IMG/VR virus record: IMGVR_UViG_3300047552_000206 | Location: 1 to 40,913 of that record | Reading direction: 5' to 3' (one strand) | Source: a virus | DNA: 40,913 bases | Shown: positions 6,590 through 14,184 of the stretch, one piece after another | How positions within the stretch are numbered: the first letter of the stretch is position 1 | Layout of the letters: the number at the start of each line of letters is the position of its first letter | Position numbers and translations under genes: made by a program | The notes under the pieces: generated by a model | What the model was told of the DNA's origin: nothing | Database searches by the model: none | What the model saw: the letters and a program-made list of their open reading frames with translations, nothing else

Positions 6590-7143
6590 TGGCATTATTA
6601 GATCAGATATTAAATATGGTTACTCGCAAAGAGAAAACTGAAGAAGCACCAACAGAGAGCCGTTCAGTCCGTGAAGCAAAGATTAAAGATCGCGCCGGCA
6701 TGGTAATCTCCATATTCGCGTTATTACTAGCAGTCAATAGCTGGTACGGCGGTAAGTTAAGTTCAACTATCTTAAACAACACACTAGGCGCATCAAATAA
6801 ATGGGCGCACTACCAAGGTAAAGCAAGTCGTGGTGTTGATTACGAAATCGCATCAAAGATGACTGTGGACCCTAAATTGAAAGCTGAGTTTATTGCTGAA
6901 GCTCATCGTATGGAAGCTGATAAGCTCCAAATCGCAGTTGAAGCCCGCGCTATGGAAGCAGCTCGTGAAGAAGCAAAGAAGAGTAGTCCGTGGGTTGGTT
7001 ACGCATCAACAGCTTATCAACTAGCAATCGTAGTGCTATCAGCCAGTATCCTAGCAGTTAGTATGACAATGTTCTGGGCAAGTTTTGGTGTAGCTGGCAT
7101 TGGCATTCTCTTATCGCTTAACGGACTATTCCTATTCGTATGA
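6589..7143 (+). CDS. DUF4337-like membrane protein
   Basis: A 184-residue protein with a membrane segment near residues 39-55 (VISIFALLLAVNSWYGG), the conserved-looking SNKWAHYQGKASR stretch (about 69-81), a long charged helix, and a C-terminal hydrophobic hairpin of two membrane segments. This order matches the DUF4337 family (hydrophobic segment, WAYYQAKS-type motif, helix, two membrane segments). Function is unknown; such proteins occur in bacteria and phages. The start at 6589 (TAATG overlap with the holin stop) has a GGAG site; a longer open frame upstream is just an extension through the holin gene. It sits within the lysis cassette, so a lysis-related role is possible. Confidence 0.6.
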   Translation: MALLDQILNMVTRKEKTEEAPTESRSVREAKIKDRAGMVISIFALLLAVNSWYGGKLSSTILNNTLGASNKWAHYQGKASRGVDYEIASKMTVDPKLKAEFIAEAHRMEADKLQIAVEARAMEAAREEAKKSSPWVGYASTAYQLAIVVLSASILAVSMTMFWASFGVAGIGILLSLNGLFLFV

Positions 7144-7529
7144 AAACAGCCCTAGCAACCGTTATAGTAGGTATAGTAATCGGCTATATGTATGAGCACC
7201 GTAACTTTGTCGCGTACAAAGATGAAGTCGAAGCTATTGCTCAAAAACAAGCTGCGGTAGTGGCCGATATTAAAGTTAAAAGTGCAGCCTTAAATGAAAG
7301 AATCACCGATGAATACAAGACTAATCTCAACAGCATTCGTAGTGCTTATGCTCACAGCGTGTACAACAATGGTACCAGTTCAGTGCCCGCAATTCCCACT
7401 ACCACCGCAGGAACTGATGAAGGCACCACCGACGACCTCGTTGCTAGATGTGCTGAAACAACCCTCCAAACAATAACTCTACAACAGTGGTTACAAGAAC
7501 AAATAGGAATTCACAATGACAGAAAATAA
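7140..7529 (+). CDS. i-spanin (Rz-like)
   Basis: A 129-residue protein with an N-terminal membrane anchor (TALATVIVGIVIGYMY) and a periplasmic charged helix, the layout of inner-membrane spanins. The C-terminal CAETTLQTITLQQWLQEQ is close to the typical end of Rz proteins. With the outer-membrane partner encoded inside it in another frame, it would span the periplasm and fuse the two membranes in the last step of lysis. The gene starts at an ATGA overlap with the membrane-protein gene and overlaps the terminase small-subunit gene by 14 nt. Confidence 0.8.
   Translation: MKTALATVIVGIVIGYMYEHRNFVAYKDEVEAIAQKQAAVVADIKVKSAALNERITDEYKTNLNSIRSAYAHSVYNNGTSSVPAIPTTTAGTDEGTTDDLVARCAETTLQTITLQQWLQEQIGIHNDRK
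7309..7476 (+). CDS. o-spanin lipoprotein (Rz1-like), nested in Rz
   Basis: A 55-residue protein read in the +1 frame wholly inside the i-spanin gene. It has a short signal peptide with a lipobox (LMLTAC, cysteine 18) and a proline-rich mature part (QFPLPPQEL), exactly what is known for Rz1 proteins. It would be lipidated and anchored in the outer membrane, binding the i-spanin C-terminus. The ATG at 7309 has a GAAAGA ribosome-binding site; an in-frame ATG at 7294 would add five residues. Its presence indicates a Gram-negative host. Confidence 0.85.
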   Translation: MNTRLISTAFVVLMLTACTTMVPVQCPQFPLPPQELMKAPPTTSLLDVLKQPSKQ

Positions 7530-7866
7530 AGACCCAAAGAATAGTTCAAGACCTGGGCGTAAAGGCGGCGCAAGAAAAGGCGCTGGTAGACCAAAAGGCT
7601 CAAAGACTAGAGTAACGACCGAATCAATCTTATCTAGAATTGAAGAAGTAACTGGTAAAGATTACGTCACTATTATCGCAGAACAACTCAATATTGCTAT
7701 TAATACTGGTGATGTTAGATTAGTTAAAGATTACCTAGATATGGTAGGTAAAAAGGTTATTGCTGATAAGAGCGAAACTGATATTACTAGTGGCGGTGAA
7801 AAACTACAAACAGCGTTTAACTTTGCTCCTGCTGTACTACCTGAATGGGAAGATAGTAACGAATGA
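7516..7866 (+). CDS. Terminase small subunit
   Basis: A 116-residue protein expected to recognise phage DNA for packaging. It starts with a very basic, glycine-rich stretch (GRKGGARKGAGRPKGSK, about residues 14-30) seen in many small terminases and DNA-binding phage proteins, then a helical domain ending with acidic residues. An AGGA site precedes the ATG, which lies inside the end of the spanin gene. Its stop codon forms an ATGA overlap with the intervening nuclease gene, and the large subunit follows. The call combines sequence pattern and location; no direct functional motif is decisive. Confidence 0.7.
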   Translation: MTENKDPKNSSRPGRKGGARKGAGRPKGSKTRVTTESILSRIEEVTGKDYVTIIAEQLNIAINTGDVRLVKDYLDMVGKKVIADKSETDITSGGEKLQTAFNFAPAVLPEWEDSNE

Positions 7867-8360
7867 TAGATTATAAGAAAAAATTTAGAGAACATAAGTC
7901 AAATGCCAAGAAAAGAAACATTCCTTTTCTATTCACGTTTGAAACATGGATGAAAGTGTGGGAAGAGTCTGGTAAACTTCACTTAAGAGGACATGGGAAA
8001 GACAAATATTGTATGGCTAGGCATAACGATGTGGGTCCATATTCGCCAGAAAACGTATCTATTCAGACAAATCTAAAAAATAACACAGACGGTGGAATTA
8101 GAAGAGATTATGATTTATGGTATAAAGAAGTACTCAAGTCAAGAAAGAATGAAGATTGGATTCGCTCGATATCAGGAGAGGGTAATGGTTTCTTCAAGGG
8201 AGCCGTAATCGGCACGAATAAAATTACTGGAGAAACCATCACATTGATTGGCAAGACAGCTATTGACAATGCTGGATTTTATCACCAACACGTTTATAAG
8301 TGTGTCAATGGTAAACTTAAATCACATGGAGGTTACACTTGGGTACGCCAACCAATCTGA
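7863..8360 (+). CDS. Putative HNH-like homing endonuclease
   Basis: A 165-residue protein wedged between the two terminase genes, overlapping both. Residues 4-75 match a pattern common in phage HNH-type free-standing nucleases: a basic helix, FTFETWMKVWEESGKL, then CMARHNDVGPYSPENVSI ending at an asparagine (NLKNN). The last 50 residues (GTNKITGETITLIGKTA through GGYTWV) resemble NUMOD-type DNA-binding modules. It is therefore probably a selfish endonuclease that cuts near the terminase genes. No classical zinc-binding cysteine pairs are visible, so the nuclease call is by pattern only. The terminase large-subunit start and its GGAGG site are inside its last codons. Confidence 0.6.
   Translation: MIDYKKKFREHKSNAKKRNIPFLFTFETWMKVWEESGKLHLRGHGKDKYCMARHNDVGPYSPENVSIQTNLKNNTDGGIRRDYDLWYKEVLKSRKNEDWIRSISGEGNGFFKGAVIGTNKITGETITLIGKTAIDNAGFYHQHVYKCVNGKLKSHGGYTWVRQPI
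8328..8341 (+). promoter_or_regulatory. Ribosome-binding site and TTG start of terminase large subunit
   Basis: GGAGG at 8328-8332, six bases, then TTG at 8339. The site is embedded in the glycine codons of the nuclease gene. No ATG or GTG occurs before the Walker A motif, so this rare start codon decides the large-subunit N-terminus. Confidence 0.7.
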
Positions 8361-9775
8361 ATTTATATGGCAAACAGTATGAGATTCTACAAGATTGGCT
8401 AACTACCGATAAGAACTGTGTAGACATCATTCACGCTGGTGCTGGCAAGTCATTCTTAGCATCTATTGCGTTACCAATCTTTTGTAGTGATGTCCGATTT
8501 CACAAGAACCGTGATGTGGTATACCTAGCTCCTACCTTCTCAATGGCTAAGACGATTATGTGGAACCCACTCAAAGAATCGTGTAAGCAATATTTCAATC
8601 TGCCTGAATCAGCATTCAACGTATCTGAGCTAACAATCAAATTCCCTGATGGTAACTATCTCAGAATGAAGTCAGCGGAGCAGGGCCTTAACCTACGCGG
8701 TATGAACATTTCATTAGCAGTGTTAGATGAGGCATCCCTATTCTCAGCCGAAGCTATTCAAGAAATATCGAACAGATTGCGTCCCTTGCCGGGCCAACCT
8801 GATAGTGAAGGTCGTATGATTGTTATCTCTACACCACACGGCACTGGCCCACTGTATAAGCTGTTCAATGATGCTCAACTAGACCCATCTAAGTGGATTG
8901 TCAGACACTACAACTATCTCCAGATGAAGAGCGGTAACAAGAAGTTCATTGAGAAACAACGACGATTACTATCACCACTTAAATTCGCACAGGACTATCT
9001 TTGCGTTTGGGATACTGTAGAGGATCAATTCTTCTACGCTTGGAACAAACAATATATTGGTGAAGTTAAAGACCGTGGTGGTGATCTATATGTAGGTATG
9101 GACTTCAACAAACGTGTTATGAACGCTGTCGTCGCCCAAGTAAAGAATGCTGGTAAGCCTGATGGAACTATTGAAGTTATTAAAGCATACTCAATCAAGA
9201 ACTGCGGCACAGAACAGATGGCTCAAGCTATCAGAGCAGACTTTAACAAACGAAATATCTTAGCCGTAATCGATATGAGTGGTAGCCAAGTCAATAGAGA
9301 CACTACGTCGGCATTCGGCGTTACTGATAGAACCCTATTAGAGAAGTATGGTTTCACTATTGTTAATACTAAGAAGGGTAACCCGCTTATTAGTGACACT
9401 GACAACAGCAGTAACGCATTCATTGCTCGTGGTGGTCTAACTGTGCCTGAAACAGAAACACCATTACTAGAAGCATTAGCAAGCTATCACTATGAAGATG
9501 CCGCTCGTAAGAAGCTGGTAAAGTCAATGGAATCAGATTACGCACACATCGACGGTTTAGGCGATGCTGCCAGATATTTGATTCATCACCTATTCCCAAT
9601 CACACACTCCAAAGGTAATCACATCGGTCACGTTGTTGCTGACCCTGGTAAGAGTGGGCGACCTGGTGACCAATACCGTAAAGAATCACCACTATACCCA
9701 GGTGGTCCATCGTGGGAAGAGATTATCGCTGGTAATACTGGCGGTGGCAAGATCAACGCAGTATCTTGGTATTGA
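8339..9775 (+). CDS. Terminase large subunit
   Basis: A 478-residue DNA-packaging motor. The ATPase half shows Walker A HAGAGKS (residues 32-38), Walker B AVLDEA (127-132) and the coupling motif IVISTPHG (161-168). The nuclease half shows the RNase H-like acidic residues in YVGMDF (D255), VIDMSG (D312) and HIDGLGDA (D405/D409). Length is typical. Translation starts at TTG with a GGAGG site inside the upstream nuclease gene. It docks on the portal encoded next, cuts concatemeric DNA and pumps it into the prohead. Confidence 0.93.
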   Translation: MGTPTNLNLYGKQYEILQDWLTTDKNCVDIIHAGAGKSFLASIALPIFCSDVRFHKNRDVVYLAPTFSMAKTIMWNPLKESCKQYFNLPESAFNVSELTIKFPDGNYLRMKSAEQGLNLRGMNISLAVLDEASLFSAEAIQEISNRLRPLPGQPDSEGRMIVISTPHGTGPLYKLFNDAQLDPSKWIVRHYNYLQMKSGNKKFIEKQRRLLSPLKFAQDYLCVWDTVEDQFFYAWNKQYIGEVKDRGGDLYVGMDFNKRVMNAVVAQVKNAGKPDGTIEVIKAYSIKNCGTEQMAQAIRADFNKRNILAVIDMSGSQVNRDTTSAFGVTDRTLLEKYGFTIVNTKKGNPLISDTDNSSNAFIARGGLTVPETETPLLEALASYHYEDAARKKLVKSMESDYAHIDGLGDAARYLIHHLFPITHSKGNHIGHVVADPGKSGRPGDQYRKESPLYPGGPSWEEIIAGNTGGGKINAVSWY

Positions 9776-9780
9776 AAACG

Positions 9781-9787
9781 ATAAATA
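9781..9787 (+). promoter_or_regulatory. ATAAATA motif before portal gene
   Basis: GATAAATAT starts 5 nt after the terminase stop. A T4-type start site would be near 9793, two bases before the AAAGGA site of the portal gene, giving a very short leader. Confidence 0.4.
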
Positions 9788-9805
9788 TTTAACAAAGGAA
9801 TACCG

Positions 9806-11395
9806 ATGAAGGTTCAGACCCTATTACACAAAAATGGCTTATATAAAGCTACCGAAATGACTATGAATGGTTATCAGCTCGCTTATCTAGCTAATGATTC
9901 GTTCAAGCGCCAATCACGTCTCAAGCGTCCATCCGAAGATGAAAACATCTATAACGATATCGTTAAGCATACAACTGCTATGCCAGTATGCCGCTATGTG
10001 GTAGATACTGTTAATGACGTAGTATTTGAACCTGGTATCAAGCGCCAACTACAATTTGCTAACCCCATTGATGGTAGAGTAATGAACCCAGAGTCACAAG
10101 ACTGGAGTGAGTTATTCCAGTTAGATGCCGACTTAACTAATACTTCACTAAGCGGAGTAATGGAGAATCTAAGTGATCTGACATCAATCTTTGGTCACGC
10201 TTGGTGCTTTGTTGATATGCCAGAAGCACAACCTGGTTATGAAACAATGATTAGACCGTATGTAGTGCCAGTATCACCACTTAATGTATGGGATTACGAG
10301 CTCAAGAACGTTCGTGGTGTAATGATGCCTGAATACATCAAAGTGTTAGAGCGTGAAACACCTGATTGCTATTACTTCAAGTGCTACTTCTTAGGCACAA
10401 AATCAACACCATCTTACTGGGAATGTTACGAAGTAGAAAAGGATGAGAACCACGAGAATGATGTTATGCCACACGCTACTGGTACATTCCCACTCGGTAT
10501 GAGCATCCCAGCATTCTTAGCATTCACTAAGCGTGACCCGCGTAGATTCGACTTAGGCATCTCTGATATTGATATCGCTACCGATGTTCAGCGTGAAGTG
10601 TACAAACTTGAAACCGAAGCGTATGCGTCAATTCAATTCGCACGTAGTATCTTGCGTGTGGACCCGTCTATTGAGAAAGTACCTGCGTTCGCTGGCGGTG
10701 TTATTCAAGGTCCAGAAGGCTCAGTAGAAAGTATTTCTATTGACCAGCAAGATGTAATCACCATCATTGAAAAGCAGCAAGACCTGCTTAATCAATTCCA
10801 AGCACTATCTGGATTCGGTGGCTTATCTACATCTAGTAAGCAAGTTCAAAGTGGTGTTGCTATCATTCAAGAGCGCAAACAACTACACCGTATGGCAAAA
10901 GCTAAGTCTCGACTAATGGAGATTGCCGAAGAACAAATCTGGACATTCGCTAGTAGGTTTATGGGTGTTCGATGGGCTGGTGAGATTATCTATGGCACAG
11001 ATTACGAGCAAGGTGATACTGGTTATAGAATCGCTCTAATGGAGAAAGCAAAAGCATTAGCAGGCGATAACCCTATCATTCAAGGTATGATTGTCAAACA
11101 ATTAGTAGAGTTACTAGCACCACCAACAGAAGTTGGAGACTATGTAGAAGCAGCTATCACAAGTAGCAACCCAGAAACTACTAAGTTCATTGAAGAAGAA
11201 GCTGGTGAAATCTATACACGTGACATTGGTGATCAAGTGCCAGAAGATGAACCGGGTGAAATTGGCGGTGATAGCAAACGAGATATGGAAGAAGATGCTA
11301 CTGAGAACAGTGGTCTAATCAACTATACAGGTCAGAGTTATACAACTGAAGGCGCTATTGCCGTGGGTTTAGGTTATCTATCTACAGGACGATAA
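9806..11395 (+). CDS. Portal protein
   Basis: A 529-residue protein placed between terminase and capsid genes, of the usual portal length. It has the mixed alpha/beta N-terminal part, a long charged helix (around residues 350-380, KQLHRMAKAKSRLMEIAEEQ) expected for the stem/crown region, and an acidic, glycine-rich C-terminal tail. It would form the dodecameric ring at one capsid vertex through which DNA enters. Assignment rests on position, size and overall pattern. AAAGGA precedes the ATG. The endolysin gene begins at the base right after its stop codon. Confidence 0.8.
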   Translation: MKVQTLLHKNGLYKATEMTMNGYQLAYLANDSFKRQSRLKRPSEDENIYNDIVKHTTAMPVCRYVVDTVNDVVFEPGIKRQLQFANPIDGRVMNPESQDWSELFQLDADLTNTSLSGVMENLSDLTSIFGHAWCFVDMPEAQPGYETMIRPYVVPVSPLNVWDYELKNVRGVMMPEYIKVLERETPDCYYFKCYFLGTKSTPSYWECYEVEKDENHENDVMPHATGTFPLGMSIPAFLAFTKRDPRRFDLGISDIDIATDVQREVYKLETEAYASIQFARSILRVDPSIEKVPAFAGGVIQGPEGSVESISIDQQDVITIIEKQQDLLNQFQALSGFGGLSTSSKQVQSGVAIIQERKQLHRMAKAKSRLMEIAEEQIWTFASRFMGVRWAGEIIYGTDYEQGDTGYRIALMEKAKALAGDNPIIQGMIVKQLVELLAPPTEVGDYVEAAITSSNPETTKFIEEEAGEIYTRDIGDQVPEDEPGEIGGDSKRDMEEDATENSGLINYTGQSYTTEGAIAVGLGYLSTGR

Positions 11396-12013
11396 ATGAA
11401 AGTTACAATTGAAATACTCCAGAAGCTTTGCCCTAAGACGAAGAAGACAGTTCTACAAGAATACGTGGAACCGTTGAATCAAGTAGCCGAATACTACGAA
11501 CTCAATACACCAGAACGCTTAGCTGGCTTCCTAGCGCAAGTAGCGCACGAAAGTGGTGGTTTTACAGCAACTAAGGAAAACTTAAACTATTCTGCTAAGG
11601 GTTTAGCAACCACGTTTAAGAAATACTTCCCAACAGAAGAAGCTGCTAAGCCATATGAGCGCCAACCTATTAAGATTGCTAATCGAGTATATGGTGGTCG
11701 TATGGGTAATGGTGATGAGGCAAGTGGTGATGGTAGCAAATACTGCGGCAGGGGCCTGATTCAGCTAACTGGTAAGAACAACTATACTAGATTCGCTGCT
11801 GACTTAGGCATATCAGTTGATGAATGTGTGTCATATATGGAATCACCAGCGGGCGCAGTTAGCTCAGCGGCGTGGTTCTGGGATCAGAATAACCTTAATG
11901 ACTGCTGTGATGCTAATGACTTCGTTAAGCTGACTAAAAAAATTAATGGCGGTACGATTGGCATTGAAGATCGCCTCCATCACTATCACCTAGCACTAGA
12001 TTTATTGAAGTAA
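11396..12013 (+). CDS. Endolysin, GH19 chitinase/lysozyme family
   Basis: A 205-residue peptidoglycan hydrolase. The family signature is clear: FLAQVAHESGGF with the catalytic glutamate E52, ENLNYS (61-66), IANRVYGGRMGNG (about 94-106) and YCGRGLIQLTGKNNY (116-130). Phage enzymes of this family cleave the peptidoglycan glycan strand. No signal peptide is visible, so release would depend on the holin. The gene abuts the portal gene with no spacer, using an AGGA site at its end. Its location between portal and scaffold, about 4 kb from the holin and spanin genes, is unusual. Confidence 0.9.
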   Translation: MKVTIEILQKLCPKTKKTVLQEYVEPLNQVAEYYELNTPERLAGFLAQVAHESGGFTATKENLNYSAKGLATTFKKYFPTEEAAKPYERQPIKIANRVYGGRMGNGDEASGDGSKYCGRGLIQLTGKNNYTRFAADLGISVDECVSYMESPAGAVSSAAWFWDQNNLNDCCDANDFVKLTKKINGGTIGIEDRLHHYHLALDLLK

Positions 12014-12024
12014 TAGCAATACTA

Positions 12025-12031
12025 ATAAATA
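12025..12031 (+). promoter_or_regulatory. ATAAATA motif before scaffold gene
   Basis: Motif 11 nt after the endolysin stop and about 90 nt before the scaffold gene; a start near 12037 would place the following hairpin at the very 5' end of the scaffold mRNA. Confidence 0.4.
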
Positions 12032-12039
12032 TATATTGA

Positions 12040-12092
12040 GAGTTTGTAGATATCAGTAGATTGGCTATTGATACTACCTATTCTCTAAACTC
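12040..12092 (+). other. Long stem-loop in scaffold leader
   Basis: GTAGATATCA (12046-12055) pairs with TGATACTAC (12069-12077) with one bulged A, and the flanking GAGTTT/AAACTC (12040-12045/12087-12092) can extend it across an internal loop. With no T-run it is not a terminator; it could protect the mRNA 5' end or modulate translation. Confidence 0.4.
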
Positions 12093-12120
12093 GTTAGCAA
12101 CGTAAAGCTAGAAAAGTAAA

Positions 12121-12921
12121 ATGTCAGATTATATCGACAACGGCGAAGGCCAAGTAGACAGTGGTGCTACTCAACAAACCACACAAGGTCAGCAAAATGA
12201 CCAACAAGCAGTCAACCCAGCTGCTATTCGTAAGTCAACACAGCAATCAATGCTTAAAGCAGCTTCAAACGCAGCTGGTATGGAATTCCAAAGTATGGAA
12301 GACCTTATCTCAACCGTAGCAAGATTGTCACAAGCTCAGAGCGCTCAACCAGCACAACAAGCCCAACCTCAAGGCGAAACTGCTGCTGAGAAACAAAAGC
12401 GCATCACTGCTACAGACTTACAAGATCAACTACAAGCTATGCAGGCTAAGTTTGAGCAAACACAACAACTAGCGCGTGAGCGTGAATTAGATATCTCTAT
12501 TCGCAATGCTATGGGCGATAAGTTCGATGCGGCTTTCTCTGATTATACAATGAATGAAATCAAGAAATCACTTAAAGAACAAGACGGTGAATGGTTAGTT
12601 GTTAACAACAAGAATCAACAACGCTACACTGAGAGTGGCACACCAATGACAGTTCAGAACTTAATTGATGAACTAGGTCGTGCTAATCCTAAGCTACTCC
12701 GAGCTGCTCCACAACCTCAAGGCGGCAGCGGATTGCGTCCACAAGGCAATATGTTCGATGGTGTCCCAGGTGATGGCGAATTCGTGCCAGATTATACTAG
12801 AGATCCAGCAGCATTCGAGCAATGGGCAAGTCGCAAAGGCTTATCAAAGAACAATGGCTTGAAGGGTGTAGGAGTAGCTGTTCAAAACAGTTCGCCTGGT
12901 CGTTTATTTGGCACAAACTAA
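12121..12921 (+). CDS. Capsid scaffolding protein
   Basis: A 266-residue hydrophilic protein located directly before the major capsid gene. It is rich in glutamine and alanine, with a low-complexity start (residues 10-35), a predicted coiled coil around 130-165 (LQDQLQAMQAKFEQTQQLAR) and a disordered glycine/proline-rich tail. This composition is typical of scaffolds, which template prohead assembly and are then lost or degraded. No protease domain is visible in it or nearby. The ribosome-binding site is weak (GAAAAG). Confidence 0.75.
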   Translation: MSDYIDNGEGQVDSGATQQTTQGQQNDQQAVNPAAIRKSTQQSMLKAASNAAGMEFQSMEDLISTVARLSQAQSAQPAQQAQPQGETAAEKQKRITATDLQDQLQAMQAKFEQTQQLARERELDISIRNAMGDKFDAAFSDYTMNEIKKSLKEQDGEWLVVNNKNQQRYTESGTPMTVQNLIDELGRANPKLLRAAPQPQGGSGLRPQGNMFDGVPGDGEFVPDYTRDPAAFEQWASRKGLSKNNGLKGVGVAVQNSSPGRLFGTN

Positions 12922-12936
12922 ATAGTCCATTGATTG

Positions 12937-12960
12937 TAGAAGATTATTCGTAGTCTTCTA
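12937..12960 (+). other. Hairpin after scaffold gene
   Basis: TAGAAGA (12937-12943) pairs with TCTTCTA (12954-12960). It ends two bases before the next ATAAATA motif, so it may close the scaffold transcript. No T-run is present. Confidence 0.35.
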
Positions 12961-12962
12961 TG

Positions 12963-12969
12963 ATAAATA
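12963..12969 (+). promoter_or_regulatory. ATAAATA motif before major capsid gene
   Basis: GATAAATAG in the 203-nt gap before the capsid gene. A transcript starting near 12975 would carry a leader of about 150 nt with several potential hairpins. In T4 the major capsid gene also has a strong late promoter of this type; the parallel is an inference. Confidence 0.45.
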
Positions 12970-13057
12970 GATTACAGATAGTTCAATCTATTACTTCGGT
13001 AGTTCCGTTACAGCTAAACATTCAGTGACACTGTAAAGTCAAAACAACTTATTTTTG

Positions 13058-13111
13058 CTCAATTTATTGAGTTCTTTTGAGATGACTTTATGTTCGTCTC
13101 AGCCATTTTTT
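13058..13111 (+). other. Structured capsid leader with terminator-like hairpins
   Basis: Two hairpins lie close together: CTCAA-TTTA-TTGAG followed by TTCTTTT (13058-13078), and TGAGATG/CGTCTCA (13078-13084/13095-13101) followed by GCCATTTTTT. Both look like weak intrinsic terminators, yet they precede the most highly expressed gene. They may stop read-through from the scaffold, attenuate, or shield the mRNA. A short palindrome CAGTGACACTG lies upstream at 13023-13033. Confidence 0.4.
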
Positions 13112-13124
13112 AAGGAAATTTATC

Positions 13125-14114
13125 ATGGCTTATGTATTATCCGGGTCCAACGGCGAAAGTAACGGCTTTGAGCGCGCTATCGCTGGCTTCGCACTTCGCG
13201 CAGTTCACGCATCTACAGGTTTAGTTGACGCTACTCGCGTTGCTACCATCTCTCAGGGTCAGACTTATGTCATCCCTAAGTTTTCTCCACTTTCATATGC
13301 CGATTATGACCCAAGTGCTACCACTGGTTCAGTTCAAGGCGATGCGGATGAGCAAACTCCAGCAATCGAGCAAAGCACCATCACTGCTACACCAGCAGTT
13401 GCTGCTACAGCATTCGATTCATTCTTGGCTCAAACTACAGCTTTCGATCTAGCTTCTAGTATCGGTGCTGAACTCGGTGAGTCTTTCTCTGAGAAAGTTG
13501 ACCAACGTGTTGCTGCTGCCTTCTTGGGCTTCAAAGCAACTCCAGGTAACACAAACTATGCTACATCAGCAGACGGTTATGCTCGTCCATCAGCACTAGG
13601 TGCTATCGAACTCCGCGCAAGTGGCGCTACTGGTGGCACTGCTACTACTGGTTTCACTGCTACTACTGTTAGTGAAGCAATTCGTAACATCCGTTCAGTA
13701 TGGCAAAACGCCGGTCTAAGTGGCACTCCAGTTGTTGTTCTAGACACTCAAGTATCTCAGCAACGTCTATTAGGCGAATTGACTGGTGGTGCTGTTAACA
13801 ACAACATCAGTAATTTGGGTAACGAATTGCTACAAAACGGTAACATCCAGAACTTGTATGGCTGCCGCGTAATGTTCACTCGTTTCTTGCCTACAGCTAG
13901 CCGTGCTATCGCTGGTGGTTCTGCTGAGACAGTTCGCGTTGGCGCTGCTTTCGGTGACAACAGTGTTTACACAGTTATCAAATCCGGTCTAGAGATCAAG
14001 ATGGGTGAGAAGCCTGGTGGTCTACAAACTTGGGTAACAGGTCTAGGCTTCTTCGGTAGTGGCGTAGCTGACGGTCGTCGCGGTATGGCGGTTAATATCG
14101 AAATCACAGCCTAA
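13125..14114 (+). CDS. Major capsid protein
   Basis: A 329-residue protein, the main shell subunit, probably HK97-fold by position and length. It follows the scaffold, has a good AAGGAA ribosome-binding site and its own long leader. The sequence is alanine-, glycine- and threonine-rich, with a helix around residues 110-130 (IGAELGESFSEKVDQRVAAA) that could be the spine helix and a C-terminal strand region. The C-terminal glycine/arginine segment GVADGRRGMAVNIE is typical of coat-protein ends. There is no long delta domain, consistent with the separate scaffold gene. Confidence 0.85.
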   Translation: MAYVLSGSNGESNGFERAIAGFALRAVHASTGLVDATRVATISQGQTYVIPKFSPLSYADYDPSATTGSVQGDADEQTPAIEQSTITATPAVAATAFDSFLAQTTAFDLASSIGAELGESFSEKVDQRVAAAFLGFKATPGNTNYATSADGYARPSALGAIELRASGATGGTATTGFTATTVSEAIRNIRSVWQNAGLSGTPVVVLDTQVSQQRLLGELTGGAVNNNISNLGNELLQNGNIQNLYGCRVMFTRFLPTASRAIAGGSAETVRVGAAFGDNSVYTVIKSGLEIKMGEKPGGLQTWVTGLGFFGSGVADGRRGMAVNIEITA

Positions 14115-14123
14115 GAATCGATA

Positions 14124-14149
14124 AGAGGAGAGTAGCAATATTCTCCTCG
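14124..14149 (+). other. Hairpin after major capsid gene
   Basis: GAGGAGA and TCTCCTC form a 7-bp or longer GC-containing stem with a loop of about nine bases, 10 nt after the capsid stop. No T-run follows. It may stabilise the capsid mRNA 3' end or cause partial termination. Confidence 0.45.
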
Positions 14150-14184
14150 TCGTATGACCTATATTCAAGAAAGAAAGAAAATAA

